Source: Oscillospiraceae bacterium (GTDB taxonomy: Bacteria; Bacillota; Clostridia; Saccharofermentanales; Saccharofermentanaceae). Taken from it: DNA of 8,635 nt. Position numbers and translations under genes: made by a program. The stretch lies in the NCBI GenBank assembly GCA_902782985.1, contig CACZPC010000305.1, forward strand, positions 1-8,635. Direction: 5' to 3'. The notes beneath the pieces are model-generated. The model saw nothing but the letters and a program-made list of their open reading frames with translations, was not told the origin of the DNA and searched no databases. Positions 5,195-8,635 of this stretch are shown here, one piece after another; within the stretch, counting starts at the first letter, position 1; every line of letters starts with the position of its first letter.

Positions 5195-6580
5195 ATGTTT
5201 GAGAGTTTATCAACAAAGCTTCAGAACATAACGAAGTCCATGCGCGGCAAGGCTCGCGTTACGGAGCAGGATATAAAGGATATGATGAGGGAGATCCGTA
5301 TGGCTCTCCTCGAGGCTGATGTTAACTACAGCGTAGTTAAGTCTTTTGTTGCCGATATGACTGAGAAGTGTAAGAATGCCGATATAGAAGGCAGCTTTAC
5401 ACCCGGCCAGCAGATAGTAAAGATAGTCCACGAATCACTTGTTGAACTTCTCGGTTCCGGTGAGGAAAAGATTGCAGTATCTCCTACCGGTTTTACGGTG
5501 GTGATCCTTTACGGTCTTCAGGGTGCAGGTAAGACGACTACTGCCGTTAAGCTTGCAAATATCCTTAAAAAGGACGGCAAAAAGCCCATGGTTGCATCTG
5601 TTGACGTTCACAGACCTGCTGCTGCAGATCAGCTCAAGGTGCTTGCGGATGCCAATAACATTCCTTCATATATAGATGTTGAAGAGAAAGATGCCGTTAA
5701 GATCGCCAGAGATGCTATGGATAAAGCCAAGTACATGCTCTGTAATTATCTTATTGTCGATACGGCCGGTCGTACCGTCGTAGATGATGAGATGATGGAT
5801 GAGCTTAAGGCACTTAATGATGCCGTAGATCCTGATGAGAAGCTTCTTGTTGTCGATGCCATGATCGGTCAGGAAGCCGTTAATGTGGCTCAGAGCTTCG
5901 AAGAAGCGATCGGTATGGACGGTTTCATCATGACTAAGCTCGACGGTGATGCCCGTGGCGGTTCCGCACTTTCGATAAGAAAGATCACCGGTAAGCCCAT
6001 CAAGTACATTTGCGTCGGTGAGAAGACAGATGCGATCGAACAGTTCTATCCCAATAGAATGGCTGACAGGATCCTCGGAATGGGGGATGTTATGTCACTT
6101 ATCGAGAAGGCATCCGCCAATATCGATGAGGAAGCCGCATCTAAGTCCCTCGAGAGGATGATGAGCAATCAGTATAATCTCGATGATCTTCTGAATCAGT
6201 TTGAGCAGATGAAGAATATGGGTTCTATGAAGGATATCCTCGGGATGCTTCCGGGTGTTTCCGGCAAGGTATCTGATGACCAGCTCGAAGGTTCGGATGC
6301 CGTAATCGATAAGAATATGGCTATCATAAGGTCTATGACCAAGAAGGAGAGGAGAAATCCCAATCTCCTTAATGCCAGCAGACGTAAGAGGATCGCAGCC
6401 GGATCCGGTACAACGGTTCAGGATGTCAATCAGCTTATGAAACAGTTCGATCAGACGGCTAAGATGATGAAGCAGTTCGGTAAGGGCGGTTTCAAGATGC
6501 CTAAGGGTCTTGGCGGTCTTGGTCGCATGGGAGGCCTGGGGGGATTAGGCGGATTCGGAAGAAAAGGCAGGTTCTTCTGA
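5195..6580 (+). CDS. ffh: Signal recognition particle GTPase Ffh
   Basis: Ffh binds signal peptides and the SRP RNA and delivers ribosomes to the membrane through FtsY. The 461 residues have an N domain (1-95, with MMREIRMALLEADVNY at 30-45) and a G domain with G1 GLQGAGKTT (107-115), G2 DVHRPAA (137-143), G3 DTAGR (189-193), G4 TKLD (247-250) and G5 VGEK (274-277). The M domain (about 325-437) contains the Met-rich finger loop (QFEQMKNMGSMKDILGMLPG, 335-354) and the RNA-binding helix-turn-helix SRRKRIAAGSGTTVQDV (395-411). Residues 438-457 form a Gly-rich tail of GLGG-like repeats, longer than usual. Tyr in G2 (DxYRPAA) is His here, and DAMTGQ reads DAMIGQ; the catalytic and nucleotide-binding residues remain. 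It lies between ylxM and rpsP. No SRP RNA gene (ffs) was recognised in the window. Confidence 0.97.
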   Translation: MFESLSTKLQNITKSMRGKARVTEQDIKDMMREIRMALLEADVNYSVVKSFVADMTEKCKNADIEGSFTPGQQIVKIVHESLVELLGSGEEKIAVSPTGFTVVILYGLQGAGKTTTAVKLANILKKDGKKPMVASVDVHRPAAADQLKVLADANNIPSYIDVEEKDAVKIARDAMDKAKYMLCNYLIVDTAGRTVVDDEMMDELKALNDAVDPDEKLLVVDAMIGQEAVNVAQSFEEAIGMDGFIMTKLDGDARGGSALSIRKITGKPIKYICVGEKTDAIEQFYPNRMADRILGMGDVMSLIEKASANIDEEAASKSLERMMSNQYNLDDLLNQFEQMKNMGSMKDILGMLPGVSGKVSDDQLEGSDAVIDKNMAIIRSMTKKERRNPNLLNASRRKRIAAGSGTTVQDVNQLMKQFDQTAKMMKQFGKGGFKMPKGLGGLGRMGGLGGLGGFGRKGRFF

Positions 6581-6595
6581 TACATAAGAATATTA

Positions 6596-6611
6596 CGTCG
6601 TGGTTTCGACG
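6596..6611 (+). other. Small hairpin in the ffh-rpsP gap
   Basis: CGTCG (6596-6600) and CGACG (6607-6611) form a 5-bp stem with a 6-base loop, 15 bases after the ffh stop. It has no T run directly behind it, so it is unlikely to terminate. It could be a processing or stabilising site between ffh and rpsP. The A/T-rich stretch 6621-6640 that follows could contain a weak internal promoter (TATAAA, 6621-6626), but no convincing -35 box is present. Confidence 0.3.
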
Positions 6612-6656
6612 CAGTAGAGATATAAAAACAAATATTATTTTTGGAGGAAAAGTAAA

Positions 6657-6899
6657 ATGGCAGTTAAGATTCGTTTGAGAAGAATGGGTAAGAAGAAGGC
6701 ACCTTTCTACAGAGTAGTTGTAGCTGATTCCCGTTATCCCAGAGACGGTAGATTCATCGAGGAGATCGGTACATATAATCCCCTTACAGATCCTGCTGAG
6801 GTGAATATCGATGCAGAGGCAGCTAAGAAGTGGATCGGCAACGGCGCTCAGCCTACAGATACTGTTCGTGATCTTCTTAAGAAGCAGGGTATCATCTGA
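6657..6899 (+). CDS. rpsP: 30S ribosomal protein S16
   Basis: The 80-residue product shows the S16 family signature from its first residues: [20 protein letters not shown] (3-22), then [21 protein letters not shown] (23-43). The C-terminal half ends in the usual [20 protein letters not shown] pattern (75% of the family length is conserved to the end). S16 binds 16S rRNA early in assembly of the 30S 5' domain. Length is typical. GGAGG (6643-6647) lies nine bases before ATG, a strong site fitting a highly expressed protein. It is 76 bases after ffh and 11 bases before khpA, in the conserved operon order. Confidence 0.98.
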   Translation: MAVKIRLRRMGKKKAPFYRVVVADSRYPRDGRFIEEIGTYNPLTDPAEVNIDAEAAKKWIGNGAQPTDTVRDLLKKQGII

Positions 6900-6910
6900 G
6901 GTTTATCGAA

Positions 6911-7141
6911 ATGAGTGATTTATTAGTTTACATGGCGAAGTCACTTGTCAGTAATCCCGATGAGGTCAACGTTAAGAAGACCGAGCGTGGTAATACAGTG
7001 ATCTTCGAGCTTTCCGTAGCACCTGACGATATGGGTAAGATCATCGGTAAGAACGGTAAGAGAGCTCAGGCTATCCGTTCTATCATGAAGGCTAAGTATC
7101 TTAAGACAGGTAAGCGCGTAGTTGTTGATATCGTAGGATGA
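6911..7141 (+). CDS. khpA: KH-domain RNA-binding protein KhpA
   Basis: This 76-residue protein is a single KH domain. The RNA-binding GxxG loop is GKNG (46-49), inside GKIIGKNGKRAQAIRSIM (42-59). The N-terminus (SDLLVYMAKSLVSNPDEV) is the usual YlqC/KhpA start. In Firmicutes KhpA pairs with KhpB/Jag as a cytoplasmic RNA chaperone complex linked to cell-division and envelope control. The gene normally lies between rpsP and rimM, as here. GAGG (6898-6901) overlaps the rpsP stop codon and is nine bases before ATG. Its stop overlaps the rimM start (ATGA at 7138-7141). Confidence 0.95.
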   Translation: MSDLLVYMAKSLVSNPDEVNVKKTERGNTVIFELSVAPDDMGKIIGKNGKRAQAIRSIMKAKYLKTGKRVVVDIVG

Positions 7142-7668
7142 TCAACGACCGTATCATAATCGGTAAGATAACCGGCGCACATGGTGTGAGGGGAGAGGTA
7201 AAAGTCTTCCCGATCACCGATAATGTGCGTCGTTTTTCTAAGCTGAAAAACTGTTTTCTTGTCAATGAAAAGGGCGATCTCAAACATGAGTTTAAGGTGA
7301 AGTCTTCCAGAGTTGACAGAGACCGTGTGCTCGTTGTTTTTGATGATGTATCTGATCGTGATAAGGCTGAGGCTCTAAAGGGTCTTTATGTTTCCGTGGA
7401 CAGAGCTGATGCCGTAAAGCTTCCCAAGAATGAATTCTTTATAGTTGATCTTATGGGACTTACCGTGATCGATGAAAATCTCGGAGAACTCGGAGTTATC
7501 GATGATGTATATGAGACCGGAGCACAACATCATATCATCAGTGTAAAACGTAAGGGCAAGAAGGATCTGCAGATCCCTTTCCTTAAGACTATATGCAAGG
7601 AGACCTGTATCGAGGAGGGTTACATGAAGGTAGAGCTTCCCGAAGGTCTTTATGAGATATACGAATGA
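7138..7668 (+). CDS. rimM: Ribosome maturation factor RimM
   Basis: RimM binds S19 and helps mature the head of the 30S subunit. The 176 residues show the N-terminal RimM barrel, with IIIGKITGAHGVRGEVKVFP (6-25) and the DRDKAEALKG motif (73-82). The C-terminal PRC-barrel begins near NEFFIVDLMGLTV (98-110) and ends with the typical LPEGL (167-171). The usual TGANDV turn is TGAQHH here (127-132), a local divergence within an otherwise ordinary protein. The start overlaps khpA by four bases (ATGA) and has only GTAGG immediately before the ATG. Initiation therefore probably depends on termination of khpA translation. The stop likewise overlaps the trmD start by ATGA. Both neighbours act on ribosome or tRNA maturation. 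Confidence 0.95.
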   Translation: MINDRIIIGKITGAHGVRGEVKVFPITDNVRRFSKLKNCFLVNEKGDLKHEFKVKSSRVDRDRVLVVFDDVSDRDKAEALKGLYVSVDRADAVKLPKNEFFIVDLMGLTVIDENLGELGVIDDVYETGAQHHIISVKRKGKKDLQIPFLKTICKETCIEEGYMKVELPEGLYEIYE

Positions 7669-8399
7669 GATTTTCAGTGCTTACATTATTTCCGGATCAG
7701 ATAACGGATCACGTCAGTAAGAGTATTACCGTCAGAGCGGAGGAGAAAGGTATTATATCCGTTGTCGCCAAGGATATAAGGGATCATGCGATCAATGAAT
7801 ACGGCAAGGTCGATGATACTTTATACGGCGGCGGCACAGGAATGCTTATGCAGTGTGATCCTGTATACGATTCGTGGTTGGAGATAGCCGATAAAGATCA
7901 GATAAGACCTTATACGATATACGTAAGCCCCAAGGGACATGTCCTTGATCAGGCCAAGGTAATTGATCTTTCAAAAAAAGAACATCTCTGTATTATATGC
8001 GGACATTATGAAGGTATCGATTCACGAGTGATCGACGAGATCTGCGATGAGGAGATATCGATCGGAGATTATGTGCTGACCGGTGGTGAACTTGCCGCGT
8101 GCGTCATAATTGATTCTGTGTCCAGGATGATAGAGGGTGTACTTCCGAATTCCGAGGCTTACTCCAATGAATCTCATATGGGCGGTACACTGGAAGCACC
8201 TCAATATACCAAACCTGCGGTCTGGCATGGCAAGGAGGTACCGGAAGTCTTAAGATCAGGTGATCTTAAGGCTATAGAAGACTATAACGGCATAATGTCT
8301 TATATCGAGACAATGAAAAAAAGACCTGATATGTTCGAAAGGCTTGAAATATCGGAAGAAGATTGGCAAAAAATACTTGCTTTGAAGAAATCGTTATGA
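7665..8399 (+). CDS. trmD: tRNA (guanine-37 N1)-methyltransferase TrmD
   Basis: TrmD uses S-adenosylmethionine to methylate G37 of tRNAs and so prevents +1 frameshifts. The 244 residues match the SPOUT (trefoil knot) family: FSVLTLFP (3-10), DDTLYGGGTGMLMQCDP (50-66), and the knot segments YVSPKGHVLDQ (86-96), CGHYEGIDSRV (112-122) and ISIGDYVLTGGELAA (131-145). SVSRMIEGVLP (151-161) carries Arg154, as in E. coli. By ungapped alignment with the E. coli enzyme up to residue 170, the catalytic Asp169 position is Glu169 (NES), and GLLDxPxYTRP reads GTLEAPQYTKP. The C-terminal helical tRNA-binding domain (about 176-244) is complete. The start overlaps rimM (ATGA); GAGATATACGA upstream gives only a weak Shine-Dalgarno sequence, so coupling is likely. 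Identity is secure; the residue changes need alignment to judge. Confidence 0.96.
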   Translation: MRFSVLTLFPDQITDHVSKSITVRAEEKGIISVVAKDIRDHAINEYGKVDDTLYGGGTGMLMQCDPVYDSWLEIADKDQIRPYTIYVSPKGHVLDQAKVIDLSKKEHLCIICGHYEGIDSRVIDEICDEEISIGDYVLTGGELAACVIIDSVSRMIEGVLPNSEAYSNESHMGGTLEAPQYTKPAVWHGKEVPEVLRSGDLKAIEDYNGIMSYIETMKKRPDMFERLEISEEDWQKILALKKSL

Positions 8400-8401
8400 T
8401 A

Positions 8402-8471
8402 TTCTTCTATAGTTGTTAATTGGGATGGTCCTCTGTCCGTACGAGGCACGAACATCTACCAGAGAAGGAGG
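8402..8471 (+). promoter_or_regulatory. Structured rplS leader, candidate L19 autoregulatory element
   Basis: The 80-base trmD-rplS gap folds as nested stems. TTCTTCT (8402-8408) pairs with AGAAGGA (8463-8469), which contains most of the rplS Shine-Dalgarno sequence AAGGAGG (8465-8471). Inside, GGATG (8423-8427) pairs with CATCT (8453-8457), and CCTC (8430-8433) pairs with GAGG (8443-8446). CTCTG (8431-8435) could instead pair with CAGAG (8460-8464), and TCCTC (8429-8433) with GAGGA (8468-8472), so competing folds exist. An L19 leader class is known upstream of rplS in Firmicutes. Membership here is inferred from position and pairing only, not from a model search. Confidence 0.55.
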
Positions 8472-8479
8472 AACTCAAG

Positions 8480-8635
8480 ATGGATTTGGTTAAAGTTATT
8501 GAGAGCGAGAATCTCAGAAATGACTATTCCGAGATCGAGATCGGTGATTACGTTAAGGCTCACCTTAAGATCAAGGAGGGAAACCGTGAGCGTATCCAGG
8601 TATTCGAGGGATATGTTATTGCTCGTAAGGGCGGC
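8480..8635 (+). CDS. rplS: 50S ribosomal protein L19, N-terminal part (runs off window)
   Basis: The 52 visible residues open with [13 protein letters not shown] and continue with [20 protein letters not shown] (22-41) and [11 protein letters not shown] (42-52), the diagnostic core of L19. L19 sits at the 30S-50S interface. The family is about 115 residues long, so a little over half is missing beyond the window edge. AAGGAGG (8465-8471) lies eight bases before ATG. It follows trmD in the universal trmD-rplS order, after the structured leader described at 8402-8471. Confidence 0.97.
   Translation, partial: MDLVKVIESENLRNDYSEIEIGDYVKAHLKIKEGNRERIQVFEGYVIARKGG

Noticed and set aside
6581..6656. 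SRP RNA gene or separate rpsP promoter in the ffh-rpsP gap
   Set aside because: The 76 bases hold only a 5-bp hairpin and A/T-rich sequence. No SRP RNA tetraloop domain and no paired -35/-10 boxes at usual spacing are visible.
1..8635. Mobile elements, CRISPR arrays, defence genes or other transferred cassettes
   Set aside because: Every gene is a housekeeping or signalling type with similar codon use; no transposase, integrase, long terminal repeats or spaced repeats were found.
1..8635. Apparent abundance of GATC
   Set aside because: It follows from frequent Asp/Glu codons next to ATC isoleucine codons. I could not compute a proper expectation, and the sites show no clustering at a particular locus.

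Overview
The window is a chromosomal housekeeping segment from a low-to-moderate GC Gram-positive bacterium, most likely class Clostridia and possibly a Lachnospiraceae-like gut or rumen anaerobe. This rests on the conserved order ylxM-ffh-rpsP-khpA-rimM-trmD-rplS, strong GGAGG-type ribosome binding sites, vegetative sigma-A style promoters, and a YqeG/YraN/YlxM gene set. The exact family is an inference. All real genes are on the + strand. No mobile element, CRISPR array, tRNA, rRNA or phage gene is visible, and no gene-free stretch exceeds about 150 bases.

Positions 1-632: the 3' end of a YqeG-type HAD phosphatase gene (5' end outside the window), then a 90-base gap, then yraN. The gap holds T-rich 10-bp repeats and a 13-bp hairpin that buries the yraN Shine-Dalgarno sequence. 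Positions 640-3557: a consensus promoter, a PLP-dependent aspartate aminotransferase gene joined by a TAATG overlap to purB (adenylosuccinate lyase, of the type resembling the animal enzyme), and a strong intrinsic terminator. One enzyme probably makes aspartate; the other acts on the aspartate adducts of purine synthesis. Positions 3606-4779: a single-gene unit for a two-pass membrane diguanylate cyclase with an intact GGEEF motif but no inhibitory I-site.

Positions 4786-8635: a TTGACA promoter opens a translation and protein-targeting operon. It encodes YlxM and Ffh (signal recognition particle), ribosomal protein S16, the KH-domain RNA-binding protein KhpA, RimM (30S maturation), TrmD (tRNA m1G37 methyltransferase) and the start of ribosomal protein L19, which runs off the window. 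khpA-rimM and rimM-trmD overlap by ATGA, so translational coupling is likely. A structured leader that can pair with the rplS Shine-Dalgarno sequence lies between trmD and rplS and resembles an autoregulatory L19 leader.

I do not see a previously undescribed multi-gene system. The points most worth checking are the SD-burying hairpin of yraN, the nested rplS leader, a Glu at the catalytic Asp169 position of TrmD, and the diguanylate cyclase lying where ftsY is often found.
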